Counted from the stretch's first letter, positions 10,021 to 20,136 are shown. The stretch: 64,000 nucleotides of DNA from Stratiolaelaps scimitus (GCA_019614645.1 JABWDB010000005.1:12392001-12456000), one strand, 5' to 3'. Made by a program: numbers and translations. Notes: generated from the sequence alone by a model not told the origin.

Positions 10021-12774
10021 ATGGCTATCGACCATAGCCCGCTGCCCAACCGGCCCGCTTCCACATCCACATCCCGTGCAGCCCCTGTGCCCACGAATGG
10101 GCCAAAAATTTCGATCTTACGCTGCAGGAGGACGAAGCTGCGTAACCGGTTCAGCGACGAAGAGTTTCAGGCCAACGGCATCGCCGCCGTGACGGAAGAG
10201 ACTAAACCCATACTACGGGAGCTCGTCGCGAACATCAAGGAACGACAGGATGACATTGACTCACTCAATGAAATGATCCAGGCCCACCCAGACCTCAAGG
10301 AAGATGATGTCGAGCCGGAGGTTGACGAATGCTTCGACGTCACAGAACGGATGAGAGCCTGCTTGCGTCGACTACGAACGTTGCTAGCCGGAGATGTCAG
10401 CGGCGATGCGCTCAATTTGACCGCAACCGCCGCGTCCCAACCACCGGGCCCTGTGCAAGTGGTCATCACTCCTCCAGCCCCGATCTTAGACACTGCGCCA
10501 GAGCCGTTCGCTGGCGAGGTGCTCAGTTTTCGGTTATGGCGTGGCCAGTTCGAGAATTGGGTCCAACGGAGGACGGCGGCTACCGATGCGGACCGATTCA
10601 TCGCGTTGCTACGCTACACCAAGGGGCCGCCGCGACAACTGATCGCATCTCTGCCAGTCAGCGATGCTAATTACCGCATAGCGCTGAAACTGCTGGAAGA
10701 CAACTACGGTAACAGGGATGTCGAGCGACGTCGTGCGATGACAACGCTAACAGCCATCCCGGCGGTTCGCTCGGCAACCGACGCGGCGGGACTGCGACAA
10801 CTCCTGAATCACGCTCAGAGCTCGATCCAGGCGCTCGCGGGGCTCGGTATAAAGCTGTCCAGCTTCGCACTCATGTACGAGCCCATGTTGAACGACAAGT
10901 TACCACCGACGTTGTTGTTCGAGTATGCAGAGAGCGCCCGGCGCGACCAACTCGTCCGAGGGCCCGAACCGGCGAACGATGAAGCGACCGAGATGACTGG
11001 CGATAGCGCCGCACGGCGCATCGAGTCCTTAATCGAGTTCCTGCTGCGCTACACTAACCACACCGAGAAGTTCGCGCTCTCACAGCGCACTACTCAAGCC
11101 AGTTTCACTGGTACCCACGGTAGCACCCAGCAGCAGCAGTACCGTCACCATCAGCGACACTTGCAGCGTCACGATGGTCAGTCAGCCCGGTCATCGCTTC
11201 GTCATCCACCAAGGTATCCACCAAGCTACCCCGACTGCCGGGCAACCGTCGCCGCGGTCTTCACCAAGCATCAAGCCATACCAGCGCCCTGCTTCTTCTG
11301 CAACGAGACATCACATCGACCATCCCAATGCAACGCGCTCAACTACGAAGATCGATGCAGCCTCGCCCGTCAAAAGAACCGTTGCCTCGTGTGCCTGGCC
11401 AGACGTCACACCGGAAGGGAGGCATGTCGCGGTACTCGGGCCCCCTGTGCAATCTGCAAGAGCAGCGAACATTATACCACCCTCCATCCACCGTCTGGAG
11501 GTGGTGTGGCCGGTACGTCGTCGACCCCGTCCATTGCCGCCGGAAGCTCACCTTCCGCGACAGTGGCGTCGATCGTAGCTACTGTTGTACCGAATCCAGC
11601 GTCGTCGACAGCAGCACCAGAACCTACCGTAGCCCCCTCGGCAACGGCTATACCGACGACGACGGTGCCTACTACTGCGTCGTCCACTGCCCCGTCATCG
11701 GCGGTGGTCATGACTGCAACTGCGTACCTTGTCGATGGCAAGGAACGTCACCCGGTCCGCTTGTTTCTCGACACCGGAACGACAACCACTCTGGTTTCAC
11801 CGTCTGCCGTGGCAAGTCTGCACGACATCCTGCCAGTTGGCCAGCGCGACCTAAACATCGATAGCTTCGGGGGAGCATCGACTAACTCCACCGCAAAACG
11901 GTACTCGCTCTGTCTCGCTAGTCGTCACGACGATCGCGTTCGTGTTCAACTCGACGCATACGCGCACGATTTCAAGGTGAATCCGTCTATCAACTGTCCT
12001 CCCGACATCGCCCTGAAGATCCGTCAATTCGGCTTGGAGCACCCGCTCGCCGACTCGTACCACGTCGATGGCCATTTCACCGAGCCACCCGCCTTGTTGG
12101 TCGGCATTGACCAATTCTACAGGATCCTTCTCAAGCGTCCTCCGCGATCGGTCACTGCAGGTATAGTCGCCACCCAGAGCCGCCTCGGTTGGGTAGTAGC
12201 TGGAGATTCGTCTTCGGGCGTCGTTGACGCCAGACCATCCTGCTACGCTGCAGTCACCACGAAGCCGGGCCGCGACATTGAGAAACTGGAAGCGCTTGGT
12301 ATTTGCGACCCAACCGGGGGAGCCATGTCTGCTGACGAGAGCGACGCGCTCAAGCAGTTCTCTGACCATCTCGTGTACGGCGGTCTCTCGCATACGGCAT
12401 CTATGCCCAAGCGACCGTCGGTAACGACACTTGCCAACAACCTCAACACCGCAACGCGACGCTTATCCTCGAAACGTCGTGCGCTGCTACGCGACCCAGT
12501 CGCCATCGATCAACACAACTCGGAGATCATGGCTTTCGTCAACCAACGGCCGTCGGCCAAATCATCGTTGGCCCCGTTCACCCTGTTCACTGACGCTGCC
12601 GGAGTGTTGCGTGTTCGATCTCGGCTCACACGGGGAGATCAGTTTAGTTACAGTGAGAAACACCCAATTGTTATACCGGGTGAATCTCGATTGTCTGAGA
12701 TCCTCGTATTACAACACTTACACCGGTTCAACTCGTCAGCTGTAGCCCCGCCGGCCAGCCGCTGTCAGAGCTGA
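10021..12774 (+). CDS. BEL/Pao Gag-protease polyprotein with truncated Pol
   Basis: 917 codons. The start is the first ATG after the LTR, in strong context (ATACCATGG); the frame is open from 9979 but only with a GTG. An N-terminal charged/coiled region (about 1-130) leads to a DUF1759-type Gag domain (about 159-345, with LWRGQFENWV). Three zinc knuckles follow: C424-X2-C-X4-H-X4-C, C455-X2-C-X4-H-X5-C and C476-X2-C-X4-H-X4-H. A Thr/Ser/Ala/Pro linker precedes the DUF1758-type aspartic protease, with catalytic D584-T-G and the late motif LGWVVAGD (about 722-729). Residues about 790-840 match the start of the reverse transcriptase region. The frame then jumps, around 838-853, into the integrase zinc-linker region (DAAGVLRV at about 858). 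No RT YXDD, RNase H or integrase DDE residues are present. The product could make particles and process Gag but not copy or insert DNA. Confidence 0.9.
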   Translation: MAIDHSPLPNRPASTSTSRAAPVPTNGPKISILRCRRTKLRNRFSDEEFQANGIAAVTEETKPILRELVANIKERQDDIDSLNEMIQAHPDLKEDDVEPEVDECFDVTERMRACLRRLRTLLAGDVSGDALNLTATAASQPPGPVQVVITPPAPILDTAPEPFAGEVLSFRLWRGQFENWVQRRTAATDADRFIALLRYTKGPPRQLIASLPVSDANYRIALKLLEDNYGNRDVERRRAMTTLTAIPAVRSATDAAGLRQLLNHAQSSIQALAGLGIKLSSFALMYEPMLNDKLPPTLLFEYAESARRDQLVRGPEPANDEATEMTGDSAARRIESLIEFLLRYTNHTEKFALSQRTTQASFTGTHGSTQQQQYRHHQRHLQRHDGQSARSSLRHPPRYPPSYPDCRATVAAVFTKHQAIPAPCFFCNETSHRPSQCNALNYEDRCSLARQKNRCLVCLARRHTGREACRGTRAPCAICKSSEHYTTLHPPSGGGVAGTSSTPSIAAGSSPSATVASIVATVVPNPASSTAAPEPTVAPSATAIPTTTVPTTASSTAPSSAVVMTATAYLVDGKERHPVRLFLDTGTTTTLVSPSAVASLHDILPVGQRDLNIDSFGGASTNSTAKRYSLCLASRHDDRVRVQLDAYAHDFKVNPSINCPPDIALKIRQFGLEHPLADSYHVDGHFTEPPALLVGIDQFYRILLKRPPRSVTAGIVATQSRLGWVVAGDSSSGVVDARPSCYAAVTTKPGRDIEKLEALGICDPTGGAMSADESDALKQFSDHLVYGGLSHTASMPKRPSVTTLANNLNTATRRLSSKRRALLRDPVAIDQHNSEIMAFVNQRPSAKSSLAPFTLFTDAAGVLRVRSRLTRGDQFSYSEKHPIVIPGESRLSEILVLQHLHRFNSSAVAPPASRCQS

Positions 12775-12950
12775 GACCAATCGACCAGCTGAGCGCCAGC
12801 ACGTCCACCGCGGTGGAAGTAACTCCTGCTCATCAGCTGCGTGCATCGGTGGCCAGGCGCACGAGCTTCTCTAAGGCTCTCGCTGTTCGATGGCACCCCG
12901 AATACATTCTCCAACAGCGCTCGGCGAACGTGAACGCTAGAGTGATATGA
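12747..12950 (+). pseudogene. Out-of-frame remnant of the integrase C-terminal region
   Basis: A different frame from the Gag-protease ORF is open for 67 codons to TGA at 12948-12950. Its sequence (PAGQPLSELRPID near the start, later AVRWHPEYILQQRS) resembles the region after the integrase core of Pao-like polyproteins, where an arginine/tryptophan-rich block precedes the 3' LTR. The main ORF stops at 12774 because the deletion joined the two parts out of frame. Sequence from about 12951 to the polypurine tract has no protein I recognise. Confidence 0.5.
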
Positions 12951-13050
12951 TCGACGTGGCGTAAAGTGCATCATATGTGCATCATCGATGGCTGCGACGG
13001 GCTCGTATGCAATGATGACGTGTAGTGGAAGCCGTCCTCCGAACGGCCTC

Positions 13051-13060
13051 CACGGGGGAG
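13051..13060 (+). promoter_or_regulatory. Polypurine tract
   Basis: CACGGGGGAG ends directly at the 3' LTR. The purine run GGGGGAG (13054-13060) is in the standard position to prime plus-strand DNA synthesis. Confidence 0.75.
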
Positions 13061-13860
13061 TGTCATATATTTCGCCCGCAGCCGGCAAGAAATATCTAGT
13101 CTTTTGATATTTTTACCTTTACTAGTTGTGCTATTGACAACCGCGCCGAGCTCGCGGGCCCTATTCGAAATTAGGTAATGTGCCGTCTCTGTTTACACCT
13201 GCGGCATTCCATTTGCCGCACCTGATCGGGCGCAAATTTGCCGTTCGACCAATCAGCGGCCGTTATCTATTGAAATTGTGTGTTGTGGCTCGAACGCCAC
13301 AACTATATTAATACGTGATTTTAGTAGTGTAAAGTGTGTGTATTATCACGTGAATTGTGTCAATTAATGAGAAATTATGAGGAGCATCGATTGTAATAAT
13401 TTCTGTGGTATGTTAATTGATTATGTGATTATTAAAAGAGGTCTAGTGCTCTGATAGCAGAATTTCGATGTTAAGGAATATGAACTTCGCTTTCCCGATT
13501 GAGTGATGGAAACTTCACCCTGAACCAGCCGAATTGTTTGAAGTGGCGCTGAAGGCCACTAGCGGAGGTGATGTCGGGGAAGACGCGACCTCTGATAATA
13601 GAGTGACAGTAGAAGCCGTCGTAGACGGTCAAGTTTGTGCAATACACCCGCTGCGCGGCAGTAGCCTCCTGCTACTACCACTACTACTACTGTGTTTTTA
13701 CTGACAGCCCCACTAGCGTAGACAGTGATCCCCCATTTGGTCTAGCATATACGATCAGCTCCAGACTTATTCGGTGACCGTACACGGCCCTCACGGCCAA
13801 ACGCTCTCGCTACACAAACGACAACTCAGTTTGTGTACCGCTCCCTCCGTTTATCTCTCA
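13061..13860 (+). repeat. 3' LTR of the BEL/Pao element
   Basis: 800 bp, beginning TGTCAT and ending TCTCA, with four differences from the 5' LTR and no length change. It is followed directly by the ATATC target duplication. Confidence 0.95.
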
Positions 13861-13865
13861 ATATC
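13861..13865. repeat. Target-site duplication, right copy (ATATC)
   Basis: Identical to 8889-8893. Confidence 0.9.
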
Positions 13866-15800
13866 AATGTGATGCACTCCAACCGCCAATCCACCACCGT
13901 GTATATATAACAAGGTACGCTTCGTTGCGATTTCAAACGCGACCGCTACCTTGGGCACTTTCAGCGCGACAGAACTCACATGTTGCCTCTGCCGTCGGAA
14001 CGCAGCCGCAATAGACAACTACGATACGTCACCACGGTTTAGAGTCACACGGATTTGCTGTCATCTCTTTGGCAGCGTCATCTTCGTCTAGCAGGAATAG
14101 CAGTAACAGCAGTAGTAATCCGGGTCGTCGACGTATCGGCAGCGGATCGTCCTATCTGCCAATGTTCTGTCCTGTCCCCAGCATCCCGGTCTGTGTGCGA
14201 TGCCGTCACCGGTAGGTAACCCGACCAGGGCGTCCGGAGGGGGGCGGCGGCGGCGGCACTGCTAAAGCAAGGTACGGGCAAGGTCACCAGTAATTGGGCT
14301 CGCAACCAACTGCGATTGCGGCCGCAAGCAGCGGCAACAGCAGAAGAGGCGGCAGTCGGGGTACGCGGCGGCGGTGGTGGCAGACAGAGCTAGCACTATT
14401 GTCAATCGTTTCACTGGTTCAGCTCACTCCCCCGCAGATGACGACGGGCAAATTCGTTCGGTCGGACAAACCGCCAACCGGCTGTGCTGCCATCCTTGCA
14501 GACTCCATTATCACTCAGGTGAGCTGCTGTTGGCCATTACCGCGACCCCCACTGTAAGCGTCTGTTCGTCTGTGTCAAGCGAGTGCTGCATAGACAGCTG
14601 GCGATGGCACAGATCAACCGATGCTTCGGCTCTCTGAAACCTACTGGTGCCGCTGGATGGCTCTCGGTTGGCGGGGCCAGTTGGTGGATGTCCGCGGTGA
14701 AGGGCTGCTAATGCCGCGGTGTTGCTGCTGTTGCTGTTGTTTCTCTGAAAAGGAGCACCAGGGCTGTTGTCATCAACGTATCAGGTAGCTGCGGGAAGGT
14801 AGCGCCGTGCTGCGACAGAATGGCGTAAACCTTCCCGTTATTGCTGGGCCGGCGAGGGACGCCCAGAATAGGCAGCTGCAGCTACACCTCACAGATGCCC
14901 GGGCGAACGGCTCCGACGCAGGACGTCGCCACTAAAGAGCGTCGCCGCATAGGCATAATCATTCGGATACGCGAAGGCATCACAAGCCACGGAGGGACTG
15001 CAGCACTAATAGCGTACAACAGTGGTGGTATATAATATACGGGAACTGGCGGCTCGCGATGGTACTAGCTCGAACGGTCAGCTAAGAGAAATGACGACAG
15101 AGAGAGAGAGAGAGAGAGAGCGCCAGGGTGTCCATAGACTATCTGTATTTTACGTGTGTGGCGGGACCGCGGAACAGATACTGAAATGATGACTTGAGAA
15201 GGAGGAGGAGGAGGAGGACGAGACACAGCAACAAAGGGGCGTACTCATCAGCAATAGATGGCAATGGATTGTAAACAATTACACCAATACAGGCAACGAT
15301 TACCAAGCGACCCTCGATCCCTTTGCGCCGAGAGCATCGACAAACGGCACAATCCCTCCGGTTGTTGCCATTCAAGACAGAAAGCGGACTTCTGCAGTAG
15401 CAGAAGTCAAGCGGTCGGCACTACGCCGATACAACTATACACATGATTGTCACCAGTGCTCGACTCCGTAGACCCAAAGACGTAAGCGATGATGACAAGA
15501 AAATGGCGTATAGCTGTATTAGCGGCGGCAGCAGCAGAAACGGCGAGAACAATAACAACAATATTGGATACAATGGCGGTAACTAGAAGACAAGGCGCAA
15601 AAACAAACAACAAAGGCGGCAACGCAGCCGAGAGAGAGAGAGGGAGAAGTAATTGAAAGCCTCGCTGAGTACTGACACGTAACCTGCAATGATTGTCATA
15701 AAAAAAGGCGAGCGCGCGCGCACACACACACACAGAGCGATACGCCGACTCCGTCAAGGCGACGATATGAATCTGAACAAACAAAAAAATCAAAGAGAAA
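13866..15800. other. GC/CAG-rich region, no gene recognised
   Basis: Trinucleotide-rich DNA (CAG, CGG, CTG) near 14090-14800 opens short frames on both strands (for example 14294-14557 plus and 14078-14305 minus). These are best explained by repeat composition. (GA)n at 15099-15120 and a (GAG)n/(GGA)n block near 15197-15220 follow. No domain or convincing exon was seen. Confidence 0.4.
15099..15120. repeat. (GA)n microsatellite
   Basis: AG dinucleotide tract of about 22 bp. Confidence 0.9.
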
Positions 15801-15858
15801 ATAGATAAACTCCGCGGTGGTTGACGCGTCGAGTCAACCATCGCGGAGTTTGATCTAT
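15801..15858. other. 58-nt hairpin, about 25-bp stem, 7-nt loop
   Basis: 15808-15825 pairs with 15833-15850 over 18 bp with a single G.T-type mismatch. The stem then extends by one pair, skips a one-base bulge and adds six pairs (15801-15806 with 15853-15858). The loop is GCGTCGA. Size and near-complete pairing resemble a short pre-miRNA or other structured RNA, but the mature sequence is not one I recognise. A miniature inverted repeat is the main alternative. Confidence 0.5.
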
Positions 15859-16850
15859 ACAGAATGAGACAACGATACCTGTCGAGGTTTAACATTAGAA
15901 CAAAAATGATGCGGCAGTCCTGGCTGTATAGCGAGATATAGCAGATTGCAAGAAGAAGAGACAATACCGTAACATCGACTGCGATGGAGCGATCGCCGTT
16001 CTATAATTTTCTGTGTACATTGACACATTGTAGCTGCATTGTTTGTGTTTATGGCTTTTTTGTCTGGTCGCTCCCGTAATCGTCGACCTGCCAACTCGCT
16101 GGTTCACACATTCACCCCAATGTGACGTAGCTATCAGCTGTCGTCGTATACAACTTCACTCGGATACGTCACCGGCAGCCGTCGCCCACGACGCGCGCGC
16201 GGGCGCAAATAGACATTGGCGACAACCGCTCTTTTGTCAGGGCGAGCCTGGTTACCGACCGCGCGGGCCAGCAGGCAAACGGTAAGAGCACGTCATTTGG
16301 TCCTCAACCATTGCTATTTTTGTCATAGCACGCTGTCACTCGCTTTGGACAAAGAGGATGACACGACATTGCAAGTAATAGCAGTAGCAGCAAAACAGAA
16401 CTGGTGACATAATGAGATTTGCAGCTGTTTGCTAGCGCGCGCGGGCGCTCGTCAGCGATTGTGAGCGACGCTTCTGTTTGGTGTTACTGTGCGCACGCGG
16501 TGACAGTCGTCATCGGCCAGTCAGCGGTAGTGTAGCTTGTGTATGTATGTCTTCTATCTGTCGTCTTAAGGACTTTAACGACGAATCGCCGCTGCCGCCG
16601 CTGCCGTCGGCTTTTGTGAGCTTTTGAATGGCGCATTTAGCACCCAGACGTAACGCTTAACTGTTGCCAAACCGACTGCTACGTTATGCAGCACGTAAAT
16701 GATACGAACGAACTGCCCGCAGTGGACAGCGAGTACTCGTGCTAGGTAAGCGAATCGTGGTAATCATAGGCGAACTTGAACATTTCCGTTAAGATCGCCG
16801 CTCTCTCTATCTCTCCCTATCTCGTTCCTGCCGTGTTGTTCTTCCGGCAG

Positions 16851-16919
16851 TAGCAGCAGCAGCAGGACGAAGAAATGAGTGCTCAACAGCTTCCAATTGA
16901 CGGTAGCCCGTTAAGAGAG
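16851..16919 (+). CDS. Candidate first coding exon of a small three-exon gene
   Basis: A long pyrimidine tract ends in TTCCGGCAG (AG at 16849-16850). The exon opens with a UTR of CAG repeats, and ATG at 16875 (GAAATGA, purine at -3) starts MSAQQLPIDGSPLRE. A GAG|GTACAG donor-like site follows at 16920, leaving phase 0. The next candidate exon (17186-17264) begins in phase 0. The frame also stays open without splicing to 17180 (101 codons), so an unspliced reading is possible. I recognise no family. CDS part is 16875-16919. Confidence 0.3.
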
Positions 16920-17185
16920 GTACAGGCGGCGACGGCCAAGCAGATGACTAGTAACTGTAATTGGGAAATCATTTGCCTAATAATTAAGCGTCCAGGGCTT
17001 GGCGGCCGAGCACGGGGAGACGCATCAATTAATCTCCAACATTTTGGCGTTATGGATACTCAAGTGTTTAGTAAACGCCTGCAACAGCGCCAGCTCATGG
17101 AAGGAAGATATCTTCCACAACTTCAACTGCAGAAAGAATGGAAACAAACTGGGCTGCCATTTCGATCAGTAAGCCCTTAAATTAG

Positions 17186-17264
17186 TTGTTCGTTGCCGGC
17201 TTCCGAGAAGTGTTGCGGGTACGTGACCATGCTGAAACTGTAGCAGATAGAATAATTGATTCAA
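17186..17264 (+). CDS. Candidate second exon of the small gene
   Basis: The exon is bounded by an AG acceptor at 17184-17185 and an excellent donor, CAA|GTAAGT, at 17265-17270. It encodes 26 residues plus one base, starting in phase 0 and ending in phase 1. Its sequence is charged and helix-like (FREVLRVRDHAETVADRIID). The upstream pyrimidine tract is weak (CCCTTAAATTAG), which lowers confidence. The phase matches both the preceding and following candidate exons. Function unknown. Confidence 0.35.
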
Positions 17265-18388
17265 GTAAGTGGTCGCGAAATTTTAAATTAACGCAATGTA
17301 CTGGGCATGGTCTCGAAGCGACGGAATCAACATGGAAAATTCAGCCGGTAGCTGAATTATTATTATATAAGCATATATATAAACAATATACATTATATAT
17401 ATAAGGAGTAATGAACACATATAAGTGAAAAGGATGTTAGTTATTAGACGTCTTAGCAGCAACACAATTCAGCTTGCATCTCGACTCGCAAACGAGCACA
17501 AATTGATCTGGTTTGTGTTCGTTGGGATCAACAACATAATAGACATAGCCGTTCGCGGTGGTCACGCATGATATTCGGACTTTTCCCACACTGAATCAAT
17601 TGGGTACATCTACTTTTTTGGCACATCGACATCGTCCGACATCGCACATCGACAAAAAATCCTGATCGCCACAGTTGAACACTCTCACTGTTAGGTCTAT
17701 ATATATATATATATATACTATGCAATAATGGTCTATGTGCGACGACAATTAGCATATAGGAGCACAAAGATCGACCACTCAAATCTTAGATTCCATCTTC
17801 CCGAAATACGTTTTCACTCCGCTCCCAAAAAGAGCTTCCACAACAACAGCAACAGCTTAACAAGAGGCAGCGCGGCAGCTCCGTTTCTTCCACTGTGCAC
17901 TTATCGCAGCGTCGACTGGCGGTGAAGGCGCAAAGTGAACGAAAATTTTGCTCATTTTCGCTGCCATATATAAACATAGCAATACGCCTATAATCTTCGC
18001 CGCCGCGGGTAAACATTATTAACGCGGCGGGCCAACCGGCGAGCAGAAGCTGCCACCGCGCCGGGTTATGAGTTAACGTTGTCCAGCTTCGTAGCGGTAC
18101 GCTACCCGCTGACCACGGGGCCGGAAACGAAGCCTACCACAGATCCAGCAAAACGGCGGCTGCGCCCCTTTGTTCGATTGTTCACTTAAAAGTGCCGCCG
18201 CCGCCGCCGCCTGCCGCGCCGCCACGCGAGGCAGACAACGCCGCCAAGCGACGTGGAACGCTTCGACGACCATAAACGAACGCGAACTGGATTAGTTCCT
18301 AGTGCCTGTGTCGTGTCCAACAGGCTAATAGTGAGAGGAAGTTCACGTTGGGGGATGCATTGCTTCGCTTTCGTTTACCGCCTTGCCT

Positions 18389-18433
18389 TGCTCTGTCTGT
18401 CTCCCTCTCGCTCTCTCTCTCTCTCTCCCTCTC
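18389..18433. repeat. (CT)n-rich tract
   Basis: Imperfect CT/CTC pyrimidine tract. Confidence 0.85.
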
Positions 18434-19313
18434 GTACCTCCTCATATTCAGGAAATGAGACTAGTCAGCAGACGAGGCAGAGATGATTTTGCAGATTCCA
18501 TCTCGATGCAGGTCGAGTTGATTCTGTAGAACTTTAAGTTATCGTATACCGAAACAGAGATGATGATCGCACCGGCCACATGCTTGTTCGGAAACGATGG
18601 TCGAAGTGCGTTTGCTCGTTAGTGAACGTCGAACGTTCGTCGCGGACAAGGACCCGACAGAATCTTAGATTGATAGATATTGTCACGGGCATGAGCCACA
18701 CAAGCTTGCGCACACTGACGCAAGCAAGAAGATCGTTGCGAGCAGATGTCTTGCCTAAACGCTCATGAATTTATCGTATGTCAAACCCAGTTCTTAACTG
18801 AAGGTGGTGACCGTTCGCCGTTCCGTTCTGTCGAGGTCCAATAGTGGAAACAATGCGAATAAAAGTATATAGGTAGGCACCAAAAGTATATGTACGCTAT
18901 CTAATAAATACCTCGCAAAAAGTAAAGTGGGACAGGGCTTTCATTCCCGGGAGAGGGCGGGAGAAGTTCGCCTGATTCGGCCGCTGCCTCAGTTCGTAGT
19001 AGATCAGTGTCGGGGTGCACCTTTATCAGAAAGCGTTTGTAGCTATTTACTTCTCCTACAACAGTATATGTGACGGCCATTACCAACCATACCAGTCACA
19101 CCAATAGAGCCTCAGTAGGCGGGTGAATTTTTGTCACGCACACTGATAGACACACACCCTCGCTTTCACACGCGTTATCCTCAGCTTGGGTCCTCGGCTC
19201 TGTCCGTGTTCCGTCTGCCCGGTAAGCATCTGTCGACAACGGTCACCCACGTGTCCACGATGTGTGGGCGGGGAACGTTGTTCTCATCGATAGCTACATA
19301 GCTTGATTTGGGC

Positions 19314-19337
19314 TGTGTGTGTGTGTGTGTGTGTGTT
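19314..19337. repeat. (GT)n microsatellite
   Basis: TG dinucleotide tract of about 23 bp. Confidence 0.9.
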
Positions 19338-19648
19338 GTCGTGCTTGACAATGTTAAGGAGTGGGTTTTAGTATTGAGGCAAGATACGGACGAATCGAGC
19401 ACAGGTCACATCCTACAGAAGTTCATAGGCGAGACCCTGTCGAGGAAAAGTGTTTATCGTGGGTTCCGTAAGAATGAAGGCTAAGGAAGGCTGCTTCTTC
19501 TTGGCTTTGTCAATGTGTTGGCAAGTCATAGAAGTGGGACGCTTTTTGATGTATTCTGTAGCGAACAGGCCCGTCCGTTCGTCACTGGAATATACGCGGG
19601 AGGTGGATTTTGAGGAATTTAATAAAAATAAATATACTTACTCTACCT

Positions 19649-19654
<6 letters not shown>

Positions 19655-19685
<31 letters not shown>
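19655..19685. repeat. (TA)n microsatellite
   Basis: AT dinucleotide tract of about 31 bp. Confidence 0.9.
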
Positions 19686-19687
<2 letters not shown>

Positions 19688-19846
19688 CGAAAGTAGATGA
19701 GATAATGATTGGCAACTCTGACATGTGTTCTGAACACGGATGAGATTCATGTAGGTACATGTAGCTAAAACGCATTGTCTAATATGTGAAATAGGTTAAT
19801 CAGGATGTCGAGCAAAACGACCAAGATATTCTTGCTTCTCTTTCAG

Positions 19847-20136
19847 CCTTCGCCCTAATCGAACTTGTTTGCCTCTTCAATTCGTGCGGGAACCCACCTC
19901 TCCATACAGAAGGTCGTCAATTGTCAGAATCGTCAAAAACACCGTCTTGAAATATACCACCATAGCACAATGGTCTCAAAAAGTTCGTCTATTTACATAT
20001 TTACCAAATTTGAAGTTTCTGTTCAATAACCGAGCATCTTATAGGTCACCAACTACACTGCTAAAATAGCGTCCAGCAAGAATATCGTAAAAATGTGACA
20101 TCAATATTTTAGGGAATATTTAAATACACAAATAAA
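19847..20136 (+). CDS. Candidate 3'-terminal exon with polyadenylation signal
   Basis: A strong acceptor (CTTGCTTCTCTTTCAG, AG at 19845-19846) opens the exon. In the phase left by exon 17186-17264, it reads 33 residues (starting FALIELVCLFNSCG) to TGA at 19948-19950. A second frame is open further, to 20069, as a basic sequence. AATAAA follows at 20131-20136. Together the three candidate exons would give a protein of about 75 residues with one short hydrophobic segment. Phase agreement of both introns and a terminal poly(A) signal are the support. No homology is recognised, and a chance arrangement is possible. Confidence 0.3.
20131..20136 (+). terminator. Polyadenylation signal AATAAA
   Basis: Canonical hexamer 180 nt after the phase-consistent stop and 61 nt after the stop of the alternative frame. 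Confidence 0.3.

Larger units (their letters stand above)
8894..13860 (+). mobile_element. BEL/Pao LTR retrotransposon, internally deleted, non-autonomous
   Basis: A complete 4967-bp element with two 800-bp direct LTRs (TG...CA ends), a 5-bp target duplication, a primer-binding site 3 nt after the 5' LTR, one long Gag-protease frame and a polypurine tract abutting the 3' LTR. The protein carries the DUF1759-type Gag region, three retroviral-type zinc knuckles and the DUF1758-type aspartic protease that together mark the BEL/Pao superfamily. Full BEL/Pao elements are usually 6-9 kb and continue through reverse transcriptase, RNase H and integrase. Here those are almost entirely deleted. The LTRs differ at about 4 of 800 positions, so insertion was recent. 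Transposition must have used enzymes supplied by another copy. Confidence 0.93.
17265..19846. other. Candidate intron or intergenic DNA
   Basis: If the three-exon model holds, this is a 2.6-kb intron from GTAAGT to TTCTCTTTCAG. It contains (TA)n at 17697-17717, a (CT)n run near 18403-18433, (GT)n at 19314-19337 and (TA)n at 19655-19685. GCC/CCG repeats near 18185-18215 open alanine/arginine frames that I treat as composition. Confidence 0.4.

Noticed and set aside
10167..12506. Several 60-180 codon frames on both strands inside the Gag-protease ORF
   Set aside because: They are shadow frames of a GC-rich coding sequence; only the 10021-12774 frame carries domain motifs.
12765..13088. 107-codon minus-strand frame over the retroelement 3' end
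   Set aside because: It is antisense to the integrase relic, polypurine tract and LTR start; no independent support.
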